This document shows, piece after piece, positions 44,009 through 54,059 of a stretch of 64,000 nt of DNA. The position numbers and the translations under genes are program-made. Each line of letters starts with the position of its first letter. The stretch's first letter is position 1. The DNA lies in NCBI RefSeq assembly GCF_037478005.1, contig NZ_CP144164.1, positions 1,054,001 to 1,118,000 on the forward strand, written 5' to 3'. The notes under the pieces are model-generated. The model saw only the letters and a program-made list of their open reading frames with translations. It was not told where the DNA came from and did not search any database. The DNA is from Alteromonas sp. M12 (GTDB lineage Bacteria > Pseudomonadota > Gammaproteobacteria > Enterobacterales > Alteromonadaceae).

Positions 44009-46588
44009 TTAGGATTGGTTACTGATTTCTTTCAATGAATAAAGTAGTGCCAATGCTTCTTTAGGCGTCAATTCATCGGGGTCAATTTGCCTTAATTTAA
44101 TCCGTAACTCATCTACAGAATCCAATAAGTCTAATTGCTGTGAGTGATTACTTACTGTTAGTTCATCAACTTCTATATTTGGTTGTTTCTCCAAAATTGC
44201 GAGTTTCGCTTTGGCTGAGCGAATAACACTTTTGGGCACACCTGCTAATTGCGCTACTTGCAAACCGTAACTGCGGTTGGCAGGTCCTTCTTGTACAGCA
44301 TGCATAAAACGAATTTCGTCATTGTGCTCAACAGCATCAAGATGCACATTGGCCAAGGATTCAAGTTCTGCAGCTAACTTTGTTAACTCAAAGTAATGGG
44401 TGGCAAAAAGTGTGTAGGCGTTAATTTGTGAGGCGAGATATTCGGCGCATGCCCAAGCTAACGACAGGCCATCATAAGTACTGGTACCGCGACCAATTTC
44501 GTCCATCAACACTAAACTGTTAGCCGTTGCATTGTTTAAAATATTAGCGGTTTCGGTCATCTCAACCATGAAAGTCGAACGGCCGGAAGCGAGATCATCT
44601 GAAGCACCAATACGGGTGAAAATTCTATCTATCGGGCCGATTACTGCTTGCTGTGCCGGTACAAATGAGCCTATATATGCCATAAGCACTATTAAAGCTG
44701 TTTGCCTCATATAGGTTGATTTACCACCCATATTAGGCCCCGTAATAATTAACATCCGTCTTGTTGGTGTCATGGCTAACGGGTTGGCGATAAAAGGGGT
44801 TTTCATAACATTTTCTACTACAGGGTGGCGACCTTGTTCGTAAAATATTCCCGTCTCTTCACTCATTTCAGGACAATGTAAGTCTAAGGCATCAGCTCTT
44901 TGAGCTAAATTACAAATTACGTCGAGTTCAGCTAATCCCATAGCGCATGCCATGAGTTCATTGAGTTGCGGTAACAATAAATCAAACAACTGTTCATACA
45001 ATTGTTTTTCTAAGGCTAATGCGCGTCCTTGACTGGTAAGGACTTTATCTTCGTGTTCCTTGAGCTCAGGAATGATATAACGCTCATTATTCTTGAGGGT
45101 TTGGCGGCGCACATAATCTGCAGGTACTTGATCCGCGTAACTGCGACTGACTTCAATATAGTATCCATGAACCTTGTTATAATTGACTTTTAGCGAGTGA
45201 ATGCCGGTGCGTTCTTTTTCTCTGATTTCCAATTGCTCAAGGTAGTCTGTTGCTCCTTTTGCTAAGTTTCGTAAATCATCTAACTCTTCATTGTAACCAG
45301 GAGCGATTACACCTCCATCACGGATTAATACCGGAGGATTAGCAATAATGGCTTTATTCAATAAGTCACTAAATTCAGGAAAGTTGTTGATATTTGTACT
45401 CAACGTCTGAAAATTTGAACCTAAATCGGCTAACTTGTTTTGAATTTCTGGCAGCATGTCAAATGCGTTGCTCAACCGAGAGAAATCTCTTGGTCGCGCT
45501 GAACGTAACGCCAACCTTGCTAAGCAGCGTTCCATATCGCCAACCGACTTCAGCATGTCGCGTAAGTCTTCGTATTCGCTTTGGTGTAAGGCTTGTATTT
45601 GTTGTTGACGGCTATTTATTACCTGCAAGTCGCGAATCGGGGTTTGAATCCAACGTTTCAACAAGCGACTGCCCATTGGCGTGACAGTAAAATCTAAGAT
45701 GCTTGCTAAAGTATGCTCAACGCCGCCAGACAAATTCAAGGTTAATTCTAAATTGCGACGAGTGGCAGCATCCATCAACACGGTATCGTTATGGTTTTGT
45801 AATTGTATTTTGCGTATGTGGGGCAGGGCAGAACGTTGCGTATCTTTAACATATTGAACAATACAACCTGCAGCGCATATGGCAATTTTTGCGTCTTGAA
45901 TTCCAAAGCCATTTAGTTCAGTGGTACCAAATTGCTGATTCAGTTGATTGCTGGCGGTTTGAAAATCAAATTCCCAAACTGGACGGCGACGCAGTCCAGC
46001 TCGGTTGTCAATTAAGTGCAGGTGACTAAACCCTTCAGGGTAAAGTAATTCTGCCGGGTTACAGCGCTGTAATTCGGCTAAAAGCGCTTCTTCTCCAGAC
46101 AATTCAGAAATACTAAAACGGCCACTTGTTATATCTAGAATCGCCACACCAAACACCTCTTTACGGGCAAAAACGGCGGCTAGTAAATTGTCTTGTTTAT
46201 CTTCTAACAAGGCTTCATCAGTCACGGTTCCAGGGGTCACAATACGCTGTACTTGTCTTTCCACTGGGCCTTTGCTGGTCGCCGGATCTCCAACTTGTTC
46301 AACAATGGCCACTGACTGTCCCATTTTTACTAAACGGGCTAGGTAATTTTCAACTGCATGATAAGGCACGCCAGCCATAGGAATAGCATTACCACCAGAT
46401 TTGCCTCTGGCAGTAAGAGAAATATCCAATAACTCGGATGCTTTTTTAGCGTCGTCAAAAAACAGCTCATAAAAATCCCCCATTCGATAAAACAAAAGAA
46501 TGTCTGGATGCTCCGCCTTTATTGTTAAATATTGACGCATCATAGGGGTGTGACTATCTAGATCAGACTGTTTAACGCTATTACTCAT
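44009..46588 (-). CDS. mutS: DNA mismatch repair protein MutS
   Basis: Recognises mismatches and recruits MutL. The N-terminal mismatch-binding domain has the Phe-X-Glu motif in [16 protein letters not shown]. The C-terminal ATPase has Walker [14 protein letters not shown], Walker [17 protein letters not shown], and ATHYFEL. The 859 residues match E. coli MutS (853). It is divergent from pncC and recA, as is common in gammaproteobacteria. Confidence 0.98.
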   Translation of the reverse strand: MSNSVKQSDLDSHTPMMRQYLTIKAEHPDILLFYRMGDFYELFFDDAKKASELLDISLTARGKSGGNAIPMAGVPYHAVENYLARLVKMGQSVAIVEQVGDPATSKGPVERQVQRIVTPGTVTDEALLEDKQDNLLAAVFARKEVFGVAILDITSGRFSISELSGEEALLAELQRCNPAELLYPEGFSHLHLIDNRAGLRRRPVWEFDFQTASNQLNQQFGTTELNGFGIQDAKIAICAAGCIVQYVKDTQRSALPHIRKIQLQNHNDTVLMDAATRRNLELTLNLSGGVEHTLASILDFTVTPMGSRLLKRWIQTPIRDLQVINSRQQQIQALHQSEYEDLRDMLKSVGDMERCLARLALRSARPRDFSRLSNAFDMLPEIQNKLADLGSNFQTLSTNINNFPEFSDLLNKAIIANPPVLIRDGGVIAPGYNEELDDLRNLAKGATDYLEQLEIREKERTGIHSLKVNYNKVHGYYIEVSRSYADQVPADYVRRQTLKNNERYIIPELKEHEDKVLTSQGRALALEKQLYEQLFDLLLPQLNELMACAMGLAELDVICNLAQRADALDLHCPEMSEETGIFYEQGRHPVVENVMKTPFIANPLAMTPTRRMLIITGPNMGGKSTYMRQTALIVLMAYIGSFVPAQQAVIGPIDRIFTRIGASDDLASGRSTFMVEMTETANILNNATANSLVLMDEIGRGTSTYDGLSLAWACAEYLASQINAYTLFATHYFELTKLAAELESLANVHLDAVEHNDEIRFMHAVQEGPANRSYGLQVAQLAGVPKSVIRSAKAKLAILEKQPNIEVDELTVSNHSQQLDLLDSVDELRIKLRQIDPDELTPKEALALLYSLKEISNQS

Positions 46589-46753
46589 TGAGGTTGCGAT
46601 CTCTTTGCAGGTTGAGGTTATGTTCGGAATAAATAACTTAATCGAATTAAGGCAATTAAAAACAATTGGGCATTATAAGAAGTATGGGTTTTTTTTCTAG
46701 CAGTTGTTAGTACAATCTGCCAGATAAACATTGAAATGGAGCATATTTGCATT

Positions 46754-47239
46754 ATGTTAACCGAATCTATAGAGCGGGTTTCCCAACAACTTGGACAACA
46801 GCTAAAAAGCAAAGGTTGGACGATTAGTAGCGCAGAGTCTTGTACAGGGGGCGGTGTCGCCTTTGCAATCACCAGTGTTGCGGGAAGCTCTGAGTGGTTT
46901 AAACAGTCTTTTGTTACCTATTCTAATGAAGCTAAACAATCTTTATTAGGAGTGAGACAAGAAGTCTTGATGTCATTTGGCGCAGTGTCTCAACAAACGG
47001 TTGAGCAGATGGCCTCTGGATGCGCACTAAAATCGCAAGCAGAAATTGGGGTTTCTATTAGTGGAATTGCAGGACCGGATGGGGGAACTGAAGATAAACC
47101 CGTTGGTTTAGTTTGGTTTGGTTTTTTTATCAACGGTGATATTTCTACTGAAAAGCAGATTTTTTCTGGGGATCGGCATCAAGTAAGACTTCAGGCCATT
47201 GAATTTGCATTGCAACAGACTAGCCAACGAATTAGCTAA
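46754..47239 (+). CDS. pncC: Nicotinamide-nucleotide amidohydrolase (CinA C-terminal family)
   Basis: Deamidates NMN to nicotinic acid mononucleotide in NAD recycling. The 161-residue single CinA-C domain shows SSAESCTGGGVAFAITSVAGSS, the FVTYSNEAKQSLLGV block and SISGIAGPDGGTEDKPVGLVWF, all family signatures. ATG 46754 gives the family N-terminus; the frame is open from ATG 46736 (MEHICI), nearer GGAG, and cannot be ruled out. It lies between mutS and recA, the standard neighbourhood of ygaD/pncC. Confidence 0.93.
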   Translation: MLTESIERVSQQLGQQLKSKGWTISSAESCTGGGVAFAITSVAGSSEWFKQSFVTYSNEAKQSLLGVRQEVLMSFGAVSQQTVEQMASGCALKSQAEIGVSISGIAGPDGGTEDKPVGLVWFGFFINGDISTEKQIFSGDRHQVRLQAIEFALQQTSQRIS

Positions 47240-47333
47240 GTCTAAACATGTATTTAGATAGTTACGCTGAATAACTTTGGATAGTATTTTTAACTTTCAA
47301 AAGCAGAAATTCGTAAAAAAAGTAAAACTGTAC

Positions 47334-47361
47334 TTGTAACTGTATAATCATACAGTATACT
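47334..47361 (+). promoter_or_regulatory. recA promoter with LexA box
   Basis: TTGTAA (47334-47339) and TATACT (47356-47361) are spaced by 16 bases. The spacer is exactly filled by the SOS box CTGTATAATCATACAG (47340-47355), which fits CTGT-N8-ACAG perfectly. LexA binding here would block the promoter until DNA damage. Confidence 0.93.
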
Positions 47362-47450
47362 TCTGGGCATAAACTTAACGTCAAGTTACTAATAAGTAAG
47401 TTCGTTGAACCCTTGTTTAATTTATCACGCTATTTTCGAAGGACATTCCG

Positions 47451-48485
47451 ATGGACGATAATAAATCTCGCGCATTATCAGCTGCTCTAGGGCAGATTGA
47501 AAAACAATTTGGTAAAGGTGCAATTATGCGCCTCGGAGACAACCAAGCTTTAGATATTGAAGCTATTTCAACAGGTTCTTTGACGATTGATATCGCGTTG
47601 GGAATAGGCGGTCTTCCTTGTGGACGAGTCGTTGAGATATATGGTCCTGAATCATCAGGTAAAACAACGCTAACTTTGCAAGCTATTGCTGAAGCGCAAA
47701 AAATGGGTAAAACCTGTGCGTTTGTTGATGCAGAGCATGCCTTGGATCCTGTCTATGCAGGAAAGTTAGGGGTAAACATCGATGATCTTTTGGTTTCGCA
47801 GCCAGATACCGGTGAACAAGCATTGGAAATCTGCGATATGTTAGTTCGTTCTGGCGCAGTAGATGTTGTAGTCGTTGACTCAGTGGCAGCGTTAACGCCT
47901 AAAGCTGAGATCGAAGGTGATATGGGTGATTCTCATGTTGGTTTACAAGCACGTCTGATGTCACAAGCGCTACGTAAATTAACGGGTAACATTAAACGTT
48001 CAAATACTTTGGTAATCTTCATTAACCAAATTCGTATGAAAATTGGCGTTATGTTTGGTTCGCCTGAAACCACAACTGGTGGTAATGCACTTAAGTTCTA
48101 TGCCTCTGTAAGATTAGATATTAGACGTATCGGCGCGATTAAAGACGGTGATGAAGTGGTTGGTAATGAAACCCGTGTGAAAGTTGTTAAAAACAAAGTC
48201 GCACCTCCATTTAAACAGGCTGAATTCCAAATTCTATATGGCCAAGGTATTTGTAAAGAAGCCGAACTTATTGATTTGGGTGTTAAGCAAAAGTTTGTTG
48301 AGAAGGCTGGAGCTTGGTATAGCTACAATGGCGAACGTATCGGTCAAGGAAAAGCCAACGTGGTTAAGTATTTGAAAGAACATACTGATATGGCTGACGA
48401 TATCGAGAAGCGTCTGAGAGCAGAGTTGTTGCTGTCTAAAACAGTCAAACCAGAAGATCCTGTAGCTTCTGAGGATGTGTTGTAA
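47451..48485 (+). CDS. recA: Recombinase A
   Basis: Strand-exchange protein and LexA co-protease. Walker [10 protein letters not shown] lies near residue 66, followed by [27 protein letters not shown] and the L2 loop [26 protein letters not shown]. The 344 residues match the family (E. coli 353). An SOS promoter lies upstream and a strong terminator downstream. recX, which commonly follows recA, is not present. Confidence 0.98.
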   Translation: MDDNKSRALSAALGQIEKQFGKGAIMRLGDNQALDIEAISTGSLTIDIALGIGGLPCGRVVEIYGPESSGKTTLTLQAIAEAQKMGKTCAFVDAEHALDPVYAGKLGVNIDDLLVSQPDTGEQALEICDMLVRSGAVDVVVVDSVAALTPKAEIEGDMGDSHVGLQARLMSQALRKLTGNIKRSNTLVIFINQIRMKIGVMFGSPETTTGGNALKFYASVRLDIRRIGAIKDGDEVVGNETRVKVVKNKVAPPFKQAEFQILYGQGICKEAELIDLGVKQKFVEKAGAWYSYNGERIGQGKANVVKYLKEHTDMADDIEKRLRAELLLSKTVKPEDPVASEDVL

Positions 48486-48519
48486 CCCTAACCTTATACA
48501 CATCCCCTAAGCGTGAGTT

Positions 48520-48548
48520 CCCCGCTAATTTATTTAGCGGGGTTTTTT
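48520..48548 (+). terminator. Rho-independent terminator after recA
   Basis: A 9-bp stem CCCCGCTAA / TTAGCGGGG with a 5-base loop and a six-T tail. Confidence 0.95.
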
Positions 48549-48852
48549 AATTTTCCTCCCTTTCAATATCCCAACAATGTAATCTTTCCAATTTTCGAGT
48601 AAATTTTTTACATTAGCAAAATAAAGCCTACTTAATTTTTATATTTCTGGCTTCTTGTCTCAATCATTTTGTTTTTTATTATTTTTATATCTATTTGATA
48701 TTTATTAATAAAATTGATTTTTTATGGTGCTGTTTTAACTTCTACTAACTGTTTTTAAGAAATGGTGTGGTTTCTGCATTTACCTTAGTGCGTAACTCAA
48801 CAACCAATGATTAACTTTGGTTATTTCTTTAAGTCATTAATAGGAGATTTTT
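48549..48852. other. AT-rich intergenic region
   Basis: About 300 bases of very AT-rich sequence between the recA terminator and the DUF2383 gene. I find no open frame, repeat or clear regulatory element except the ribosome-binding site TAGGAG (48841-48846) of the next gene. Confidence 0.7.
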
Positions 48853-49299
48853 ATGAGTAATGAAGTAAAACAAGTGAACAAAGTAGCAGACGTGATTGAA
48901 GTGCTAAAAGCAGGCGCAGATTTTTATGAAGAAAGTATAGATACAGCAACCCATGAGTCTGTAAAGCAAGTGTTTGCGAGAATGATGTTTGAGAAAAAAG
49001 CCGCAATCGAAGCACTTCAGCCTTTTGCTATTGCAGAGCAAGGTGAGAAAGAAACTGGTGAGTCCATCGCCGTCAATGTACGCAACATGTACACAAAATT
49101 GGTAGGTTTTTTATCTTTTGATAAAGAGCATACCTACATTAGTCAACTTGAAGAGGTTGAGGACAAGACACTCGAAGTAATCGACGAGGCACTTGCAGAA
49201 AAGCAGCCTGATACATGTACGTTAGCCCTTAGAGAAATTCGAGGCACTATGCAAGCTTGTCATGACGAGATGAAAGCCCTGCAGGAACTCACTGCTTAA
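48853..49299 (+). CDS. PA2169/DUF2383 four-helix-bundle protein
   Basis: A 148-residue, all-helical, acidic protein. The pattern VIEVLKAGADFYEESIDTATHESVKQVFARMMFEKKAAI followed by a second helical pair (TYISQLEEVEDKTLEVIDEAL and REIRGTMQACHDEMKAL) matches the DUF2383 ferritin-like family typified by PA2169. The biochemical role is unknown; relatives are stress- or stationary-phase-associated. The ribosome-binding site TAGGAG is strong. It is followed 85 bases later by a Pmp3-like small membrane protein. Confidence 0.85.
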   Translation: MSNEVKQVNKVADVIEVLKAGADFYEESIDTATHESVKQVFARMMFEKKAAIEALQPFAIAEQGEKETGESIAVNVRNMYTKLVGFLSFDKEHTYISQLEEVEDKTLEVIDEALAEKQPDTCTLALREIRGTMQACHDEMKALQELTA

Positions 49300-49320
49300 C
49301 CGATAACTTAATGATAGCTA

Positions 49321-49337
49321 GCCGCTCATTGAGCGGC
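49321..49337 (+). terminator. Weak hairpin after the DUF2383 gene
   Basis: Stem GCCGCT / AGCGGC with a 5-base loop, followed by a T/A-rich stretch but no pure T-run. It may attenuate transcription into the next small gene. Confidence 0.5.
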
Positions 49338-49384
49338 TTCTAATATTATTATCAACTAACAACAAATGAATCAAGAGGTAAATT

Positions 49385-49543
49385 ATGGATATCATTAGGC
49401 TAATATTGGCTATTCTTTTACCCCCAGTTGGGGTGTTTTTACAAGTGGGCTTTAGTGGCGCATTTTTCTTAAATATATTGCTTACAATCCTCGGCTATTT
49501 GCCAGGCATAATTCACGCTGTTTGGATTATCGCTAAACGATAG
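49385..49543 (+). CDS. YqaE/Pmp3-family small membrane protein
   Basis: A 52-residue protein with two membrane helices. MDIIRLILAILLPPVGVFLQVG includes the signature LPPVGVFL, and LLTILGYLPGIIHAVWII is the second helix. Pmp3 proteins help maintain membrane potential under salt or cold stress in plants and yeast, and are stress-induced in bacteria. The start codon follows AAGAGGT at a good distance. It is too short for standard ORF listings but is clearly a gene. Confidence 0.9.
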   Translation: MDIIRLILAILLPPVGVFLQVGFSGAFFLNILLTILGYLPGIIHAVWIIAKR

Positions 49544-49634
49544 ATTGAATCTGCAATAGAGTTAAGTCCGTGTTGCAAAACCTAATCTTGCTAGCGGACT
49601 GCTCCTATTCCTCTCCCTGAATTCCCCCAATGTG

Positions 49635-50612
49635 TTAATCCCATTTATCTTTTATCACTAACTCTGTATAGAGAGGGAAATGATCAGAATCAATCGATGG
49701 CAGCCTTTTAATGTCAGCCAACATAAAATGTTGAGAATGAAAGAGGTGATCTAATGGCCATCTGATTATCGGGTAATCTGCATGAAAAGTGTTAAAGAAG
49801 CCGCGACCAATCCTTGGATCTTTTAATCCACTTAGTTTCCGAAAAGCTCTTGTGGTAGGTGACCAAGCTACGTCATTTAGATCTCCGGTGACTATTATTG
49901 GTTGTTTGGACGGCTCGACTTTATTGGCTATTAAAATGAGCTCTTTATCTCTGGGTTTTGCCGTGTCATTTTCAGTAGGTGAAGGCGGCGCTGGATGTAA
50001 AAAATGGAATTTAACTTTGACGCTTTCGGTAAATTTAATATGGCAATGAACAGAGGGAATATCTTTTTCAATTAATTCCAGTACCTCTAAATCCGATATT
50101 TCGTGTTTGCTGTAAACGTGCATTCCGTAGAGGTTATCTAATGGTTTATTTACTCTGAAGGGAAAGTCGGCATGAATGGGTTCCATTGCGTCTTGCCACC
50201 ATTTGTTGGTCTCTAACGTAACAACAATATCTGGCTCGTATTGACGGATTAAATCAATTAGTTTTTGTGCCGATCTGTTGGGCATTAAAACGTTTGCAGT
50301 AATGACTTTAATAGATACCTTGGATTCAGTTGATGAGCTATCAGCGTGCTCCACTTCTTTTGGATATAAAAATGTGTAAGGCAGAATCCAAATTGACTGA
50401 TAAATTAAGCTCGCTAAATTAACTATCAGCAGAGTGTACATTAGGTAGTCCTCGGTTAAGGATAAAACCATTAGTACGTTGAAGATTATCAAGCAAACGA
50501 TCTGAACCCTAGGAAATTCCCAGCTACGACATAACCAATGATTACTCGGCAACAAGGGTAGTAAGGTTATCGCTACTAAAAAGCAGCTTGAACAGATAAG
50601 ACCTATTTCCAA
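49635..50612 (-). CDS. Membrane-anchored endonuclease/exonuclease/phosphatase family protein
   Basis: A 325-residue protein. The first ~95 residues contain about three hydrophobic helices. The remainder is an EEP (DNase I-like) domain with VITANVLMPN, the metal Glu in DIVVTLETNKWW, the catalytic pair in VTGDLNDVAWSPTT, and the terminal SDHFPLYTEL. The domain acts on phosphodiester or phospho-ester bonds, but the substrate (nucleic acid, lipid head group or other) cannot be told. The active site probably faces the periplasm. It is convergent with the DUF2383/Pmp3 genes. Confidence 0.85.
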   Translation of the reverse strand: MEIGLICSSCFLVAITLLPLLPSNHWLCRSWEFPRVQIVCLIIFNVLMVLSLTEDYLMYTLLIVNLASLIYQSIWILPYTFLYPKEVEHADSSSTESKVSIKVITANVLMPNRSAQKLIDLIRQYEPDIVVTLETNKWWQDAMEPIHADFPFRVNKPLDNLYGMHVYSKHEISDLEVLELIEKDIPSVHCHIKFTESVKVKFHFLHPAPPSPTENDTAKPRDKELILIANKVEPSKQPIIVTGDLNDVAWSPTTRAFRKLSGLKDPRIGRGFFNTFHADYPIIRWPLDHLFHSQHFMLADIKRLPSIDSDHFPLYTELVIKDKWD

Positions 50613-50780
50613 GATAGTGCTCTCAAAGATGGATGTAATTGTTGCAAAGGATATCAGAACTATTTACAAGGTTAACCCTATTTTTCAATAGAGCATGTTA
50701 GATGCTTATTCTAACCATCTGTTTTTTAATGACTTAGTTCTTTAATTCTCGATGGCATAGTCGTTGCACTTTTAAAAGTA

Positions 50781-50786
50781 CTATAC
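50781..50786 (+). promoter_or_regulatory. Candidate sigmaS-type -10 element
   Basis: CTATAC, about 45 bases before the ElaB-like start, resembles the -10 favoured by stationary-phase sigma RpoS. A TTGCAC lies 16 bases upstream (50764-50769). It fits stress expression of the following membrane genes but is only a motif match. Confidence 0.3.
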
Positions 50787-50831
50787 GCCATTTATGGGGC
50801 GATAGCATTCTAACTTTAAAAGGAGAACAAG

Positions 50832-51149
50832 ATGACGAACCAAACGCAATCGGCAGCAAAGATGGCTAACGAAACAACTGCTAAGTCGGAGACTCCAATC
50901 GCAGATAAAATGACTGATGCGCTTCATCATTCAGTTGATTCCTTAGCAAAACAAGCTGCTAAAACTGAAGAAAAAGTGAGACACTCAGCAAACGCCTCAG
51001 CTGAAACTCTATCGGAAAAACAGCAACAAGCGCAGGATTACTGGAATTCATCTGCAGTGGGCAAATTCACTAAAGAAAATCCCCTTGCCACCGCCGGTAT
51101 TGCATTTGCCGCAGGTATGGCTCTCACTGCATTTCTGAAAAGAAAGTAA
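50832..51149 (+). CDS. ElaB/YqjD-like DUF883 protein
   Basis: A 105-residue protein with a long amphipathic N-terminal helix rich in Ala, Lys and Glu (residues about 20-80) and a C-terminal segment KENPLATAGIAFAAGMALTAFLKRK, the conserved membrane tail of the DUF883 family. E. coli members YqjD, ElaB and YgaM are tail-anchored inner-membrane proteins that bind stationary-phase ribosomes through the N-terminus. AAAGGAG precedes the ATG. It starts a three-gene group with the YqjE-like gene 7 bases downstream, comparable with E. coli yqjD-yqjE-yqjK. Confidence 0.88.
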   Translation: MTNQTQSAAKMANETTAKSETPIADKMTDALHHSVDSLAKQAAKTEEKVRHSANASAETLSEKQQQAQDYWNSSAVGKFTKENPLATAGIAFAAGMALTAFLKRK

Positions 51150-51156
51150 ACTGACG

Positions 51157-51591
51157 ATGGTTGATGGTAACGCTCACCATAATGAAGAGTCTACAGCGCC
51201 TAAAGATGACGCTGTAGATTTTTCGGACCTGCAGGCCCATTGGTCTAGAGTATGGGATGCGCAAAAAGAGCAAATTAGCAAAGCCAAGTCGTTGGCTGTT
51301 CAGGAGTTAACGCTATCAGGTAAAGCACTATTGCTTAGCGCAGTTTGTGTTTTGTTGCTGGTGGGGATCAGTTTAATCATTTGGACGACACTGCTACTGA
51401 CATTTGGATATGGAGCACATGCCTTTGGCGTGCATTGGCTGATAGTTGCCTTGTCGTTAATTGTCATCAATGTATTAATGTTCTGGGTCATACATCGAAT
51501 TTTCAAAAATGCGATTCGTTCGATTGGTTTATCAACCACTATCAAGACTTTATTTGAGCCTAGAAGTGAAAATTCATCCGCGCAAAACTAG
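51157..51591 (+). CDS. YqjE-like (phage holin superfamily III) membrane protein
   Basis: A 144-residue protein with two central membrane helices (ALLLSAVCVLLLVGISLIIWTTLLLTF and WLIVALSLIVINVLMFWVIHRIF), typical of YqjE. The N-terminal ~50 residues are polar and helical. Despite the holin superfamily name it is a chromosomal stress gene rather than a phage gene; there are no phage genes around. It lies between the DUF883 gene and a small basic protein gene. Confidence 0.83.
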   Translation: MVDGNAHHNEESTAPKDDAVDFSDLQAHWSRVWDAQKEQISKAKSLAVQELTLSGKALLLSAVCVLLLVGISLIIWTTLLLTFGYGAHAFGVHWLIVALSLIVINVLMFWVIHRIFKNAIRSIGLSTTIKTLFEPRSENSSAQN

Positions 51592-51622
51592 TCACTAAGA
51601 CGAGAAAAATAAGGCGATTAAC

Positions 51623-51862
51623 ATGTTAGATTTATTAGCTAATCAAAAAGCCATCGTTGAAAACAAAGCTGAGCTGTATAAAGTGTCGAAAGACATCAAA
51701 CGTCACGCTTTAGATAAGGCACAGGATCAATCTAAACAGTGGATTAGCTCACCTCGAGGTCTGTTGGCATCTTTTGTGGCTGGTTCTATTTATGAATTGC
51801 AATCCAGTTCAGACTCAAACTCCACTAGAACTATAATCAGTCTATTGTTACGAGCTATTTAG
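51623..51862 (+). CDS. Small hypothetical protein downstream of yqjE
   Basis: A 79-residue basic protein: a charged helix (QKAIVENKAELYKVSKDIKRHALDKAQDQ) followed by SPRGLLASFVAGSIYEL, a short hydrophobic segment too weak for a sure membrane helix. The position matches that of yqjK in E. coli, but I cannot show homology. It starts 31 bases after the YqjE-like gene and is probably in the same operon. Confidence 0.7.
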   Translation: MLDLLANQKAIVENKAELYKVSKDIKRHALDKAQDQSKQWISSPRGLLASFVAGSIYELQSSSDSNSTRTIISLLLRAI

Positions 51863-52123
51863 CCTTTCGCTTTTTTTACTATTAATTTAGCTCGTCAACC
51901 CCGCATTTAAAATCTAAGTATAAATTACAAGCCAATAAGCAATTTTTTCTTATCTACGCGAACGTAATTTTATCAGGTGCTGTTTAAATCTGTTTTAATT
52001 GACTTAAGTTATTGTTTATATAGATAATATCTGTTTTATGGAATCTATTAATTGTCCTTTCATTTTGGTATCAAAACTGCAAAACAGTCTATAAGTTAAA
52101 AGTGCAGAGAATAGGATATCGCA

Positions 52124-52486
52124 ATGAAAAAGTTAACGTTATTTTCGGTAATTATTGTGGCAATTTTAAGTTCGGCAGTGGTGATTGGGCAAACCGAACC
52201 TGTACCTGAAACTAAACCTGATCCTGTGATTCATTTATTGAAAAATTTTGAGCAAAGGTTACAGAGGGTGGATAAAACGAAACAAGACCGCAGTAGTCGA
52301 CTGCGTCTCCAGCGTGCTGAATATTATTATTACTCTTCAAAACGCTTTCATCAATCAAATTGGCAAGCCCAGGCTTTGGATCATGCGCAAAGAGGCCTAC
52401 GATTATTAGATTTAAGAGAAGGTAATATTCAAACTTCTTCAACTGGTTCAGCTTTGCTTAGCTCTGAATCATTCACACCGCAATAA
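52124..52486 (+). CDS. Secreted hypothetical protein, 120 aa
   Basis: A small exported protein with an N-terminal signal peptide (MKKLTLFSVIIVAILSSAVVIG, cleavage probably after residue 22). A basic helical region follows, with KTKQDRSSRLRLQRAEYYYYSSKRFHQ including four tyrosines in a row, then a serine-rich end. I do not recognise the family. It stands alone, preceded by an AT-rich 260-base gap and convergent with the LysR gene. Confidence 0.7.
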   Translation: MKKLTLFSVIIVAILSSAVVIGQTEPVPETKPDPVIHLLKNFEQRLQRVDKTKQDRSSRLRLQRAEYYYYSSKRFHQSNWQAQALDHAQRGLRLLDLREGNIQTSSTGSALLSSESFTPQ

Positions 52487-52526
52487 GAAGCTGCATCAGC
52501 CAAATATAGGTAAAAAGGTTACCAGG

Positions 52527-53528
52527 TTAGATAGCGGCGGCGCTTAGCGTTGATAGACTATTTGCGGGCGTTGCAGATGCCATTGCTAATCGACCTCGCC
52601 AATGAGCTAAGGATTGTTCGCTTGCTGTTACGGTTTTAATCACATTCAACATTTGTATCGAGGCATCAGAGATACGCATACTCTTATTGGTAGTTGCTAG
52701 TACCAGACGCGTCATCTCCGGTTGTTCAATTTTTAACGTTTTGACTACCTTGCTTTCTTCTAAATGGTACATTGCTGAGGAAGGTAAAATCATTAAACCT
52801 TCACCTTGAATTACTTGCCTTAAACCTGTCATCAGTTGCCCGGAATAGGCTTTATTATGTTTTAAGGCAACGCCTGTGGTGAGTTCATAAGTGTTTATTA
52901 ATTGTCCCAGTGCGTCTTTTAAACCAGGGGTTAATAGTTCAAATTGGCTCAACTCCCAAAAATTCACTGTATCTCGGTTAAGCAATTGTTGATAATTGGC
53001 AGCACTGTCATTACTGCCCACAACAAGATACATATATTCTTCAATAAGAGGATAGGTGGTCATGAAATTCTGATCAATTTCTTGCTCATAGGTTAAAGCA
53101 ATATCGAGTTGGTTGGTTTTCAGCCATTCTTTTACAGCGTATGAGGGCCCCGTGCTGATTTCTAATTTTATATGCGGATGGAAACGATTAATTTCAGCGA
53201 TCAGCGGCATGGACAAAACGTTACCGATAGAGGGTAGCATGCCCACCCGAACTGTACCTGAGCGATTACTTATTAACTGTTGTAGTTCAATTTTGGCGTC
53301 ATTGATTGTTTTTGTGATGGTTTGAGCATGATTAACAAATATTTGCCCGGCTTGCGTTAGGGTTACTCCTCGAAAGCTACGTTCAAGCAAAGCGGCGCTC
53401 ATTTCTCTTTCCAAGTTTGCTAATTGCTGACTGATAGCTGGTTGAGCAATGTCTAATTCTCTGGCTGCTGCGGCAATACTACCTTTTTGCACGGTTATTA
53501 AAAAATACTCCAACTGTTTAGTATTCAT
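52527..53528 (-). CDS. LysR-family transcriptional regulator
   Basis: A 333-residue regulator. The winged-helix DNA-binding domain is at residues 1-62 (LEYFLITVQKGSIAAAARELDIAQPAISQQLANLE), followed by a linker helix and a periplasmic-binding-like effector domain (VRVGMLPSIGNVLSMPLIAEI). The family resembles the Nac/Cbl-CynR branch. It is divergent from the TonB-receptor gene across a 531-base gap that contains a GTATC-N5-GATAC palindrome fitting T-N11-A. It is therefore the likely regulator of the receptor/TSUP/aminotransferase genes. The effector is unknown. Confidence 0.9.
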   Translation of the reverse strand: MNTKQLEYFLITVQKGSIAAAARELDIAQPAISQQLANLEREMSAALLERSFRGVTLTQAGQIFVNHAQTITKTINDAKIELQQLISNRSGTVRVGMLPSIGNVLSMPLIAEINRFHPHIKLEISTGPSYAVKEWLKTNQLDIALTYEQEIDQNFMTTYPLIEEYMYLVVGSNDSAANYQQLLNRDTVNFWELSQFELLTPGLKDALGQLINTYELTTGVALKHNKAYSGQLMTGLRQVIQGEGLMILPSSAMYHLEESKVVKTLKIEQPEMTRLVLATTNKSMRISDASIQMLNVIKTVTASEQSLAHWRGRLAMASATPANSLSTLSAAAI

Positions 53529-54059
53529 TCAGCACATTGCTCCTAACACTATTACTCAATTGATTGAATTTCTTATTCTCCATTGCACTAATTTAGTTAC
53601 ATTCCATTTCGAAACTCATCTTTTGCACTATCTACTGTAATTGCTTGTAAATTAAGCATTTTTCATACCATTCTTATAATTATTAAAGCTTGGAATTGTA
53701 AATAATATGTTTTTTTGAACTTTTTGGAATATTTTTTTACGCACAAATGAATTCGTATCTTATTGATACTTATATGTAAATGTAGAGGCTCAATATTTTC
53801 CCTATAACCCTCAATAATCTTTTTTCTTCCGCGTCGCCACTGCTTTTCTTAGTCTCTTGTGGGTTAGTTGATACGGCTAACAGGATAAACAAAATACTCT
53901 CTTGCCTGCAGTTGGTGCTTAGTTGATCACTTTAAGGGCAAACCCTTAGGTAATAACAAGTTTAGGTATTTTTTATCAAAACAAAAATAAAAACATAAGA
54001 ACACGGACAACAAGTCACGGACGTATTACTGAGAACACATAATAATTAGGGAACACTCA
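53529..54059. other. Long intergenic region between LysR and the TonB receptor
   Basis: About 530 AT-rich bases without a convincing open frame. It should contain two divergent promoters. I see one good palindrome (53755-53769) and a short AAGGG-CAAA-CCCTT hairpin near 53935. No cobalamin or thiamine riboswitch signature was recognised, although such switches often precede TonB receptors. Confidence 0.6.
53755..53769. promoter_or_regulatory. Candidate LysR-type operator
   Basis: GTATC-TTATT-GATAC is a perfect 5-bp inverted repeat with the LysR-class T-N11-A geometry. It lies 227 bases from the lysR start and 291 from the TonB receptor start, in the divergent gap. Confidence 0.4.

Noticed and set aside
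51157..51591. Phage holin, hinting at a prophage
   Set aside because: The protein is YqjE-like and sits in an ElaB-type stress group; there are no phage structural, lysis or integrase genes around.
53529..54059. A cobalamin or other riboswitch before the TonB receptor
   Set aside because: No B12-box or other conserved riboswitch core was found in the 530-base gap by eye.
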